Source: Kalaharituber pfeilii
Lineage: Eukaryota > Ascomycota > Pezizomycetes > Pezizales > Pezizaceae
Reading direction: 5' to 3'
Assembly (NCBI GenBank): GCA_015179045.1
Contig: WHUZ01000087.1
Span: forward strand, 186,001 to 250,000
Length of the DNA stretch: 64,000 nt
Shown here: one piece after another, positions 10,732-20,185 of the stretch
Position numbering within the stretch: the first letter of the stretch is position 1
How the letters are laid out: each line of letters begins with the position of its first letter
Position numbers and translations under genes: made by a program
The notes under the pieces: model-generated
Database searches by the model: none
What the model was told of the DNA's origin: nothing
Seen by the model: only the letters and a program-made list of their open reading frames with translations

Positions 10732-10764
<33 letters not shown>
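10012..10764 (+). mobile_element. LINE A 3' fragment inserted in LINE B
   Basis: Flanked by an 11-bp TSD GGGAGCGAAAA at 10001-10011 and 10765-10775. It contains the end of ORF2 and finishes with the A hairpin (ATCGCCATAG...GGGCGGCAAGCGAT) and poly-A. The homologous LINE B copy near 32820 has no insertion there and serves as an empty site. Confidence 0.9.
10013..10624 (+). CDS. LINE A ORF2 C-terminus: RNase H and zinc knuckle (partial)
   Basis: 203 codons are open from the truncation point to the native stop. The N-terminus is cut inside RNase H: the third catalytic acid is present (ILTDSRHAI, about residues 10-20), then the last block WVKAHVGIEGNEEADRVA (residues about 62-80). The tether RAEERNRLGLAYRPL follows, then the zinc knuckle CRWCGEAEETTAHLLGEC near residues 150-168. 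RNase H of Tad-type LINEs removes RNA during reverse transcription; the terminal knuckle likely binds nucleic acid. With no RT and half of RNase H missing, the fragment cannot act alone. The first Met is not a native start. Confidence 0.8.
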   Translation: MMGRVEGELLILTDSRHAIRRMKAIARGDPTHDGATNKLRKAWEERVGRGDIDVAIMWVKAHVGIEGNEEADRVAGWGTALQYKAEVVTEAGQRQRLRRERAEERNRLGLAYRPLERVGREVSRLAGLLGGKGLRAWRWKIGEGDGPECRWCGEAEETTAHLLGECRLWKRRWPGGEEHVRNPPKRREGERDRLDTLIEMLGE

Positions 10765-10767
<3 letters not shown>

Positions 10768-11754
10768 AGCGAAAAAAACTAGCAAGGCACCTGGAACGCG
10801 TGGTGGAGGTGATGGTCGGAAGGCGGCGGAGATTGAGGGATGCTGAGGCAGTGAACCTTGCGTGGGTGAAGGGGCATGTGCAGAAGGCAGATGATATCAT
10901 TGATATGGTGAACAAAGGGGCCGGGCGCATGAGTAATGACGGGCAGGCCGCGCAGGGCGGCTTGCTTTAAGGAATAGTCCGGAAGAAAAAGGATGAGAAG
11001 GAACGAACTGGTTTTGGGAAGTGGGAGTTTGTGAAGTAGGGTAGGAGAGCACCCGCAAACTACACCTGGCTGCGGACTGGGAAAGTGGGGCCAGTTTAGT
11101 GGTGAGGAGGTGTGCTGCAACTGCGGGGAGACAGGGAGCCCAACGTACATTGTGTTCACGTGCGATGTGTTCACGTGCGGTGAGCTAGAGCCGCCCATGT
11201 GGAAGAAAAGCGGCGCGACGCTCACCTGGCGGGGCTGGGAGGACTTAGAGAAGAAAGGGTGGAGGCCGGATGACGAGGGCAGCCCCGCAGAGGAATGGGC
11301 CGCCAACTTTCTGGGTTTTAACCGAAGGGCCAGAGGTTACGTGAGGCGCCCTGTATGTGTATGTAGAGTAGCTACACAGGTAAGTGCATACAATACTACA
11401 TTTATTGGATAGCGTCGCTCACGTGACAGTGCATTAAAATATGGAAAGCTCATGCAGTAGACAAAGTGGATACATTAGGACCTCTTCCTTTATGTGACTT
11501 CCACAAGCATTCTACAAGCACACATGTATACAGAAGGAGGCCATATCAGAATATTCAATACATAACTGACTACGATCAAGTACTATATATTACCCGCAAC
11601 CCATCGACCAATTTCCCCATAGCCGTTTCGATGTCAACATCACTAACGTGCTTAGATAACACATTTCATACCCATTTCATTCCCAAATGCGCTTCCCGGG
11701 CAGTAACTACATCCCTTGTGACCTGCAGTGGCATCAATCCTGAATTTGGCATTC

Positions 11755-13338
11755 TTTTTTTTTTTTTTTTTTTTTCATTACTCGCATGCCGCCTGTAAGG
11801 CTATGGCGAGGTTTCCTAACTACTATCCTAACTACCTAATAACGTGAATAGAACTAAAATGAAAGGAAAAATTCAGAATTGTGCCCTGAGTCTTCCCCTG
11901 CCCATTGTAATGCCTTGGCTACCTCTGCGATTTCTTCGCGCCCCTTCGGCTGTCTCAAGCTGTCCGCCCCGTCCGGCAACCTGTTTTTCCATGGTTTGCA
12001 GTCGTTGGTTATATGCGCAAGGTTCTCCGGAGCTTTCCCGCACCATTTGTATTCGGGAGAATCCACCTTCCCTATTCTATATCTCTATTTCTTTAGTCCT
12101 TTGTTTCCTAGGATGCCCGCCAGTGTTGCCACCAGCCGACGATTGCCTAATTCCTGTAATGGTCGATAGGATAGTCCTAGGCGTTTTCTCTCCTCCGCTC
12201 GGAGTGCCTTGCTTTCCTGCCTTATCCCCGCTTCGGTCACTAACTCGTCTTCGCACTGCAATGCCGTGCCGATCTTGGCAGCTCTGTCTGCTTCCGTATT
12301 TCCCTTCACGTCCTTGTGTCCTTTGACCCACGTGACCGCGAGATCGAGGTTGCCCTTTGCTACTCTCCTCTCCCACTGTTCCCGGACTGCCTGCGATGCT
12401 CCATCCACCGTTGGGTCCCCTCTGGCTATCTTTTGTAATCTGGATATCGCCGTGCGGGAGTCCGTGACGATTAGGATTTCCCCTTCATGGCGTAGGGCGT
12501 GGCTGATGGCTATCATCTCTCCATCGTTCACCGTGCTCTGTCTACCTAGGTAGTACGCTTGGTCTGCCTGTTGTCTGTATGTTCCTGCCCCTGTGGAATT
12601 GTCTATTCGGCTCCCGTCTGTATACACGCTCTCCCACCCTTCCTCCTCCTCTTTCTGGATAGCTTCCTCCCATTCTTCCTTGCTCAAGTCGCTCGGTTGA
12701 AATGGGAATGTGTGTAGGGGTAAGGGTTCATGGTGTGCCAGTGATCCCCGAAGGTATCTTGTATCGGGTTGCGGGTCCCTAACCTCCTCCTGCCAGAATC
12801 TCAGTGTTCGAGCCTCCACTCTGTCTCTTTCTCCGCTCACAAATGTCTCTACTGACTCCAGATTGGCTAGCCCTTCCACTACGTCCCTCCGTGTCCCCCA
12901 AGGTGCTCCAGTGATGTCTCTGGCGACGTTGTATTGCCATCCTTCTAATTGCTTGATTTTCTTCCCCACCGGTGCCCCCTTGGCGTAGCTCGCCCAAGCC
13001 CAGCTACCATATGTAGCGATATTTCTGGCTATGCTAGTGTAGAGTTGTCTTCTCTTGCTCGGTGGTATGCGCGTGAGTCGGGATGCTATCTTCCACGCCG
13101 CCTTCCCCAGGTGTAGCCGCCTTTCAAAGTGGTCGTCGTATTTGAGTTCCCAGTCAACGTTTAATCCGACCAGCCTGTAGCTTTCCCCTTTGGTTCCGAT
13201 TATTAACGACTCGGACTTCCGCGGGTCCAGTTCAAAGCCTTCCTCTTTTGCGTCTTTGATTAATTGTCGTCTATGGCTGTCTATATCTTTCCTCAGTTGT
13301 GTCATGGATCGGTGTGATATCACGCTGTGAAAATCGTC
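11755..13338 (-). mobile_element. LINE A, 5'-truncated at the RT YVDD motif
   Basis: Flanked by a 13-bp TSD GAATTTGGCATTC at 11742-11754 and 13339-13351. The 3' hairpin (CTCGCCATAGCC, AGGCGGCATGCGAG) and poly-A are at 11755-11815. The 5' truncation falls inside the RT active-site codons: the element begins DDFHSVISHRS. Confidence 0.9.
11860..13338 (-). CDS. LINE A ORF2 fragment: RT thumb/connection, RNase H, zinc knuckle
   Basis: The longest open frame is 13368-12085 (427 codons; the first ten are host sequence). From the remains of YVDD it reads through the RT C-terminus (LDPRKSESLIIGT, KRRQLYTSIARNIATYGSW) into RNase H with all four acidic positions visible: YTDGSR, NDGEMIAISHA, VTDSRTAIS and GNTEADRAA. 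A stop after GNKGLKK near 12085 breaks it. The rest (about 12084-11860) holds the knuckle, whose first Cys is Tyr (EYKWCGKAPENLAHITNDC). RT palm motifs A and B are absent, so it is a dead copy, but it preserves the RNase H domain well. Confidence 0.85.
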
Positions 13339-13431
13339 GAATTTGGCATTCGGCACCCTTATGATCAATCCTATCCCGCTGCCGTCGGGTTCACTTCACA
13401 TTTGTAGTTCACATTTGTAGTACCACTGAGA

Positions 13432-13467
13432 CTCGCCATAGCCTAAAAAGGCGGCACGCGAGTAATG

Positions 13468-13498
<31 letters not shown>
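13432..13498 (+). mobile_element. Hairpin-only retroposon, family A
   Basis: A 36-nt core CTCGCCATAGCC...AGGCGGCACGCGAGTAATG followed by about 31 A. Perfect 12-bp TSD GTACCACTGAGA at 13420-13431 and 13499-13510. Nothing else of the LINE is present; the insertion begins exactly at the outer stem. Confidence 0.9.
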
Positions 13499-13501
<3 letters not shown>

Positions 13502-13510
13502 CCACTGAGA

Positions 13511-14566
13511 GTTCCAGTTGTTATCGTGCACACCTTTATTCTTGTATCGTTTCTCGCAGAGTGCAGGTGTAAACATCAATGCCTTGCAAGTCAATTGCAG
13601 CGTTCGGAGGTCAATTCACTTCAATCATCGTTATAGAACAATCGCTATTTGTTCGAGTGGATCCATCACTCCCATAGGACAGCTCATGTCGACAGGCGAG
13701 CCATCATTTTCGATCACAGAACTGTGCTCTAGAACTTCAGCAACAGTGATAATGAAGAGGCTCTACTCATAGAGACAAAATGAACAGACCTGAGGGTAAC
13801 ACGCTTCATGTCACGGGAGTGCTTTCTCCCATGTGATCTTAGTGGTTGTAAAGTTTATATCATCCCTTCGTGAGTTTTTTTGATCAGGGACAATAAATAC
13901 TGATGGGGTCAATAACCCACTTCGCTCCAATCGGAGTTAATTTCAAATAGACACTCAGTTCGATGTTTCCGTGGGTTAGCAACAATCCAGTTATATGCTT
14001 TGTAAACATCATCGGCCTGTTTTGTAATGTCCTCGCCGCTCGTGGCGCTCATGAGATCCCAGAGCGCCATCATTTGCATTCTCATCACTGCAGGTTGTTT
14101 GCGGGCTGCTGCGACCCAGCTTTTTAAGTTTTGTAGACATAGTCATCGGTTGCGTTGGACGCGATGCTAGCATGGTTTGTGGAGTGCCCTCGCTATTCAT
14201 ATGAATAAGGCGCTCGAGTCTGAGTACAGAATTCGCCACCTAACTGTATAAGGTTGTGTAATGCGATTTTGGATTCCAGAAGGAGACCTACTGAGGTAAT
14301 GTCGGATGGGGTGATGGCGGTCATGTCCAGTGTGTAGCCAAGCCACGGGCGCGGAAGGAATGTTATTAGCAGAGGACATTGTAATCCGTGAAGTGGGGTG
14401 GTAGGCGTCCCAGTAGGCTGTTGCTTTCTGGCAGGAAGTTAGGCTTGGTAGAGAAATGGATTCAGATTGAATTAACAATGCGAATAGAGTATCGATGAGC
14501 AGCCGTGAAAGATAGATCTCGCTTAGAAGTCTTGAGCGACGCAGTCGAAGTGTAGCGGAATGGGCG
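13511..14566. other. Intergenic, nothing recognised
   Basis: Short open frames only. A small palindrome TCACGGGAG...CTCCCATGTGA lies near 13808-13840. No gene or transposon was recognised. Confidence 0.5.
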
Positions 14567-14577
14567 ATAGAAGAATG

Positions 14578-14587
14578 TTTTTTTTTC

Positions 14588-14618
<31 letters not shown>

Positions 14619-15483
14619 TCATTACTGTGTTTCACCACATCTCGACGCACACCACAATTCGACGCACTTTCCCACCAAAACTAGCCACGCAGAAGAGCGT
14701 GTACCTCAACCACTAGAGCAGAATTTTGTAAGCGCTATTTAGAGACAGTAAATAAATACTTGTTCTTCATGTTTAGCACCTCTGCCTGCTCAAAGCAAGC
14801 ATTCTCAAGGAATTATGGCACCGCGAAATTTGTAACAATGTCTTGGCATCTATTTGTATGTGATTCTCATACAATATTTCAGCGGACTGAACATACTATT
14901 CTTTGTTAGCACTATCACACCAATGGCGATTGTCTTGTGATCAAAGGGCCTCCCCTAGTTGTAGATTGATTCACTTGATTTTATTCAGTCCATTTTAATA
15001 TATTGCATAGTTGGCATGCTGATATATATTTTCAGGTGCTCTTCCGATATTATTCATATGCAATATTTCTATGGGAATGAAAATATTTTGAACAGCTCAA
15101 CAATTACTTCAAAGATTATGTTGACGCCATTCATGTATATCTCCATAGTGATAGGTTATCCAAATGAAATGTTTAAATATTTTTATTGAATTAATTGCAG
15201 GTGCAGTGGGTAGATTTCCATATCTGCAATTTTACCGCAAAAATATATGCCAAGACTTATGTGCAAATGTGCAGAGATATAATTCATTCATAACTACCTA
15301 TTTTTAGAAGTAGAGATGCAGGATCTGAAGAATGATGCTTGCTTTAAGCCTCCTGAAAGGCGCATGGAAAAGTAGGTTCTGTGCGTGGGGATATACAGGT
15401 TCTCATTCGCTCAGTTTTGGTGGGAAAGTGCGTCGAATTGTGGTGTGCGTCGAGATGTGGTGAAACACAGTACTCGCATGCAT
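14578..15483 (-). mobile_element. Ultra-truncated family A insertion (3' stub only), split by a MITE
   Basis: TSD ATAGAAGAATG at 14567-14577 and 15484-15494. On the minus strand the insertion is poly-A preceded only by about 18-20 nt (GCATGCGAGTAATGATAT), i.e. the 3' arm of the hairpin. A TA-flanked MITE (14625-15470) later split this stub. Confidence 0.8.
14625..15470. mobile_element. Tc1/mariner-type MITE with 58-bp perfect TIRs
   Basis: 846 bp. Terminal inverted repeats 14625-14682 and 15413-15470 match over 58 bp (start CTGTGTTTCACCACATCTCG, inner end CCCACCAAAACT). The TSD is TA (14623-14624, 15471-15472). Removing the element restores the LINE A motif ATCATTACTCGCATGC. The interior is AT-rich with no transposase, so it is non-autonomous. 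Confidence 0.9.
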
Positions 15484-15494
15484 ATAGAAGAATG

Positions 15495-15783
15495 AGCATG
15501 CTGAGAATGAGATGTCAAGGCCTATAACTTGGTGGAAGAGAAGAGTTGGGTGACTGTAGTGTGTAAAGTGGAGGTGAGAATCATGAAATTATAGCCATGA
15601 GAGAAAGATGAAATGATTCCACCAAAATTATAAGGATGGTGTACAAAAATTAATATGATGGTGACAAGTTCGTAACTATAAATGTAAAGAATAAACGACG
15701 TAGTACGGGCATGTAAGTAAGACAACTATCAGTAATGTGGTAAATGAACAACGCAATAGAAAGATGAGACTAATGCACCGTCC
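15495..15783. other. Intergenic, nothing recognised
   Basis: AT-rich unique-looking sequence without recognisable features. Confidence 0.5.
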
Positions 15784-15935
15784 TTTTTTTTTTCTTCTTT
15801 AAGATAAAAAAAGTATTACTCGAAAAAAAAAAAAAATCATTACTCGCATGCCGTCCTATGGGCTATGAAGAGATTACATACAAAGGAGAGATAGGAAAAT
15901 GACAGAGCAGATATAAAGTAATATAAGCAAAGACA
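15784..15935 (-). mobile_element. LINE A 3'-end fragment
   Basis: The reverse-complement A hairpin TCATTACTCGCATGCCG, then CCTATGGGCTATGAAGAG, precedes a short 3' UTR remnant (ATTACATACAAAGGAGAGATA). The tail side is a mixed T-rich/A-rich tract containing a second GTATTACTCG. It appears to be two overlapping old insertions. Confidence 0.6.
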
Positions 15936-16585
15936 AAACTAAATATTAACGAGCTATAAGTTCAAAGTACTATTCTTGAAAATTTTATTATTACTTTTTA
16001 AACTAATAAATATTATTTAATAATTAAAAAATTAAATTTATATTTTTATATATATTATAGTTTATAATAGTTGATAATTTATTTAAAAAATATGTATAAT
16101 TAAATATTTGTTTATATAAATTTATTATATATTTCTATTTTAATAATTTATTATTTTTAATTAAATTTTATTTAGTATCTATTTAAAATTAATAAACATA
16201 TATATTCTAAAGATATATTTTAATTATTATATTTATATAAAATTATAAAAATATTTTATATTATTTAAATTTCTTATTTCTCTAATATTAAGAGAAATTT
16301 ATAATTAAATCTTTATATATTTTATATAAAACTAATTATAAAGAAATAATATAATTTTTTTTTTTTATTATACTAACTAAACTTTAAACGAAAAAGTAAT
16401 TTATTATAATTATAATATAAATATCTTACTTTTAAATTAAAAAAAATATAGCTTTTTTATCTTTTAAAGTAAATTTTAACAATATTTATATAGTATATAT
16501 ACTATATTATTATCTATAACTATATACTGCTACATATTTATTACTACTAAACGAGTAGCTTTCTATATATTTATTCAAAAAAAAA
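15936..16585. other. Extremely AT-rich island
   Basis: About 620 bp with almost no G or C, rich in TA dinucleotides and runs such as TTAATAATTAAAAAATTAAA. There are no coding frames. The composition contrasts sharply with both flanks. It resembles a RIP-mutated remnant; mitochondrial-origin or spacer DNA is also possible. Confidence 0.8.
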
Positions 16586-16683
16586 AAAAAAAAAGATTAA
16601 AGAAGAACAAAGAGATTATCTGCTTAACCTAAACTTGGCCAAAGTCAGGTTTGGGATAATACTACTCTATGAAGAGCAGTAGT

Positions 16684-16739
16684 CTTTTTTTTTTTTCATA
16701 AAACGTATCCCTGCTTTCAGCTGTTCGCCATAGCAGGGC
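16684..16739 (-). mobile_element. Hairpin-only retroposon, family B (diverged)
   Basis: Poly-T then CATAAAACGTATCCCTGC, AGCTGTTCGCCATAGCAGGGC. The architecture is that of family B. Only a weak duplication (AGTAGTC / TGTAGTC) flanks it, so it is probably old. Confidence 0.65.
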
Positions 16740-17172
16740 TAGATCTGTAGTCTAATTGCATTGTATAGGTTAGCTTATATTGCTTTCCATGGCTCCTAAT
16801 TAACGCCTTAGCATAGGCACAAAGTACTCACATTCAGTTTTTTTTTTTAATATCATTACTCGCGTGCTGCCCTGAGGACTATGGCGAGATATCAAGTACA
16901 AAGGAGAAAATGGAAGTAAAGTGAAGCAAACAGGCACCAAACACAATGTTTGCAGCTACTAACTCGCGTACTACTGATCTACCCACCTCAAGAGTTCTAC
17001 CAATGGGTCCTCTCTCCTTCTCTTGTTTCCGGTGGTCTGTGCATCGCTTCCAGCCTGCCAGACCACCTCCTCCTCCAAACCCTGCACCTCTCCCATATGT
17101 GTGAAGTCGTTTCCTCCTCGTTCCCGCACCACCTGCATTCCGGTCCGTTCGCTTTGCCGACCTCATGGCTCC

Positions 17173-17514
17173 TAGTGTTTGCATCGGTTACAAGTACTTG
17201 TCGGTTTAACTTGTCGGTTTTTCGGTACAAGTCGGGTTTTCTTTGAAAAAAAAAAACCGACTTGCCCAACAAGTTGGTTTTTTCTAAATTCAAAATCTTG
17301 GACCGACAAGTTGAAACAGATACAAGTTGAAAATTTTATATTTCACCATACAAATATCCCTGTCCAAGTCGGTTTTTGGCTCTATTTTCAACTTGTCGGA
17401 CAAGTTTTTCTCCAAAAAAAAAACCGACTTGTTAGAGCAAGTTGGTGTCAGTCCAAAGTGAAAACTTGTACCGAAAAACCGACTTGTACCGACTTGGACC
17501 GATGCAAATACTAC
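17173..17514. mobile_element. hAT-like MITE made of ACTTGTCGG repeats
   Basis: 342 bp with terminal inverted repeats starting TAGTGTTTGCATCGGT (left) and TAGTATTTGCATCGGT (right). The flanking duplication is TGGCTCC (17166-17172, 17516-17522), perhaps 8 bp with one mismatch. The interior is a chain of inverted and direct copies of ACTTGTCGGTTTTT, so most of it can fold on itself. No coding capacity. Confidence 0.7.
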
Positions 17515-17701
17515 TGGCTCCACACCCGCAGGCGCTTGCACCCCAGCACACCCGCCAGGGTGCGTACTCCAAAGCCCAGCCTCTGTAGAGGCTTGTAGCT
17601 CAGTCCCAGTCCGTTTCTCTCTTCTGCCCGCTGTGCCTTAGCCAGCTGGCACATGCTTGCCTCTGTGACCATCCCATCCTCGATCTGGGCTAGCCGTAGG
17701 A

Positions 17702-17842
17702 TCGGAGGGTACATTAGGTGCCCAATGTGTATACGTAGCGAGTGGGGTAGATGGGTAGTTGCTTAACCTGACCCGGACATATAGGTCCCTGCCATAGGCT
17801 GGTAGTCTGTATGCGGGTTTACGTGACTCAAAAAAAGAACAA
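17702..17842 (+). mobile_element. LINE B 3' UTR and tail
   Basis: The sequence ends CCCTGCCATAGGCTGG, TAGTCTGTATGCGGG, TTTACGTGACTC followed by an A-rich tail. The preceding 90 bp (GTAGATGGGTAGTTGC, GACATATAGGTCCCTG) match the 3' UTR of the LINE B copy near 33520. It splits the LINE A host. The 5' boundary is approximate. Confidence 0.6.
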
Positions 17843-17892
17843 AGATCCTGGTACTGTAAATAGGTGCCGATCCTCGCCGCTCTGGAGAACTC

Positions 17893-18852
17893 ATGGGCAT
17901 CCCCGGTACTGACGATCAGATAGTCAGGATTTTCATAGATCGCAACTTCCTGTCACACGACGCAGGGCCTCTAAGTACTGCGAGGAAACCCAAGAGTCTA
18001 CTCATAGGGAGAGAGGAAGCAAGGACAGCCATAGACCGAGCCCTTGCACGAACCAAGTCTAGGTCAGCACCAGGGCCAGACGGAATGCAGTATGGCCTTC
18101 TAAAGACTATAAGAAAGACCACCTTATGGACCGCACTGAGGGAGGAGATTGTCGATTATATTAATGGGAACTACCAGTTTGCCAGGGGGTTCGATGTGGT
18201 TATGATACTGAAGAAAGGGAGACCAAGCAATGAACCGGGAAGATGGAGACCGATTACACTGCTGAATACGGTAGCCAAAATCGGACAGAAGGTTGTCGCT
18301 GGGTTAGTACAAAGGAAAGACGACCTCTTTCGAGACACACAACTAGGCAGCCGCCCTCATCGCGGAGCCGAAGACTTACAGCGACAGACACTAAAAGAAA
18401 TAGACAAACGCCTTGAAGGAGGAGAGTGGACAGCAATAGTCGGAGACGACATAAAGTCCGCCTTTAACTTCACCCGGAGGGAAAAAGTGGTCACTAGAAT
18501 CGAAAAGGTCAACCCAGACCTAGCAGCATTCGTCGAAGGCTTCATGCAACCAAACGACTTCAGGATAACATGGAACGGGAAGGTCAGGGGCATGGGAAGG
18601 ATGACAGATGGAACTCCCCAAGGCTCACCCCTATCTCCAGTACTATTCCTGGTAGGAGTAGCCCCGGTGGCGGAAAAGGCTGAGGAGCGACAATTCACCC
18701 GGTCATACGTCGATGACTTTCACTGCGTGATATCTCACAGGTCCATGAGACAATTAAGAAGAAATATCATCACCCACCGACAAAAGCTGGAAGCAGAAGC
18801 TAACCAAGAGGGCTTGAGTTGGATCCTAAGAAGGCTGAAACACTCATCATAG
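17893..18852 (+). CDS. LINE A ORF2, reverse transcriptase domain
   Basis: 319 codons covering most of RT. Motifs: RSAPGPDGM (residues 57-65), RWRPITLLNTVAKI (117-130), palm motif A GDDIKSAFN (184-192), motif B GTPQGSPLSP (240-249) and catalytic motif C YVDD (272-275). All three catalytic Asp are present. In LINEs this enzyme copies the element RNA at a nicked target (target-primed reverse transcription), recognising the RNA 3' end, here presumably the conserved hairpin. The endonuclease domain is missing because of 5' truncation. A one-base shift at a G-run near 18814 moves the reading into the next frame. The start codon is just the first Met after truncation. Confidence 0.9.
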   Translation: MGIPGTDDQIVRIFIDRNFLSHDAGPLSTARKPKSLLIGREEARTAIDRALARTKSRSAPGPDGMQYGLLKTIRKTTLWTALREEIVDYINGNYQFARGFDVVMILKKGRPSNEPGRWRPITLLNTVAKIGQKVVAGLVQRKDDLFRDTQLGSRPHRGAEDLQRQTLKEIDKRLEGGEWTAIVGDDIKSAFNFTRREKVVTRIEKVNPDLAAFVEGFMQPNDFRITWNGKVRGMGRMTDGTPQGSPLSPVLFLVGVAPVAEKAEERQFTRSYVDDFHCVISHRSMRQLRRNIITHRQKLEAEANQEGLSWILRRLKHSS

Positions 18853-20185
18853 GCGTCAAGAGCCCGAGCTACCGACTGGTCGGACTACAAGTCGACTGGG
18901 AGATGAAATTCAAGGACCACTTCGGGAAACGTCTCAACCTAGGGAAAGCAGCCTGGAGGGTAGCGACTCGCCTAACACAACTCCCCCCAACCAAGAGAAG
19001 ACAACTGTATACCAGCATAGCCAGAAACATCGCCACATATGGAAGCTGGGCCTGGGTGGATTACGCCAAAGGCTCCCCATCCGAACACAAAATGAGACAA
19101 CTAGAAAGATGGCAGTACACGGTGGCCAGGGACATCTCCGGAGCACCCTGGGGCACCAGGCGAGACATCGTTGAAGGCATTACCAATCTGGAGAGTATCC
19201 AAACATTTGTGGCTGGTGAGCAGGACAGAGTAGAAGCCCGCACTCTACGCTTCGAACGCGAACCTCTCCGGAAACCTCAGCCAGACACACGATACCTGAG
19301 AGGGTCACTTATCCACCGAGATCCCCTTCCCATACACATCCACTCTTTCCACCCACGCGATCTGACGTCAAATGAATGGGAAAACATAATTGGCAGAGAA
19401 GAGGACGAAGGCTGGATTAGCATATACACAGACGGCAGCCGCATGAACGGCATCACAGGTGCAGGGGTAGTACAACAGGACACAGACACAGACTCCTCCT
19501 TCTACCTCGGACATAGGAGCACGGTGAATGACGGCGAGCTGATAGCTATAAGCCACGCGATGGACACCCCCGGGGAACTTCTGATACTCACGGACTCCAG
19601 GACAGCAATAGCCAAACTGCAAAGCATAGCCAGAGGTGACCCAACCCCGACGGTTCAGCACAAGCGGTCAGGGAGAAATGGGAAGCCAGAACCGCAAACG
19701 GAGATCATGACCTGGCCATCCTTTGGATCAAAGCACACGTCGGCATCTCAGGCAACACCAAAGCAGATAAGGCTGCGAAGGTCGGCACCGCCCTTCAATA
19801 CCAGGACGAAATCGTCACCGAGGCGGGCATACGACAACAAATGAGAGCCTACAGAGCAGAGGAGAGAGATCGCCTGAAGCTCGCGTATCCACCACTACAA
19901 ACGCTAGGGAGAAGACATCTGACGGCCACCTTGGCAGGCATACTAGGAAATAAGGGGCTCAGGGAATGGAGGTACAAGATAGGGAAGGCAGACTCGCCCG
20001 AATGTCGATGGTGCGGACGGGCACCGGAAAACCTGAGCCACATCACGACGGCCTGCTCGGCATGGAAGAAGAGAATACCTGGAGGATTAGAGGACCTGAA
20101 AACACCGCCGAAGACAAAGGGGAAGGAAGAGGGGGAGGAAGGGGACCTTTTGACGGAAATCTTGACATGGGCGGGGCAGGACTAG
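18819..20185 (+). CDS. LINE A ORF2 continuation: connection, RNase H, zinc knuckle
   Basis: This continues ORF2 after the frame break: LDPKKAETLIIG, LYTSIARNIATYGSWAW, then RNase H (YTDGSRMNG, NDGELIAISHAM, LTDSRTAIAKL). A second frame break at a C-run near 19651 puts the last RNase H block (IKAHVGISGNTKADKAAK) in another frame. A third open frame (19841-20185) gives the tether RAEERDRLKLAYPPLQ and the zinc knuckle CRWCGRAPENLSHITTAC. Each break is restored by a single homopolymer base, so the copy could be young with sequencing errors, or recently dead. Confidence 0.85.

Larger units (their letters stand above)
9748..11390 (+). mobile_element. LINE B fragment (RNase H to zinc knuckle), interrupted
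   Basis: Two parts, 9748-10011 and 10765-11390, read as the 3' end of a LINE of a second family. They show an RNase H start (SFTDGRSEE), a WVGTKVPC segment, an RNase H end (VNLAWVKGHVQKADD), a C-terminal zinc-knuckle remnant (VCCNCGETGSPTYIVFTC, His replaced by Tyr) and FLGFNRRARGYV. Frames are broken throughout. A second copy at 32250-33600 aligns along its length. A LINE A insertion at 10012-10764 interrupts it. Its 3' UTR (GTAGAGTAGCTACACAGGTAAG) resembles the sequence preceding the B hairpin at 33520-33580. Confidence 0.7.

Noticed and set aside
15936..16585. Centromere or replication origin
   Set aside because: The island is only about 0.6 kb and nothing but base composition suggests it.
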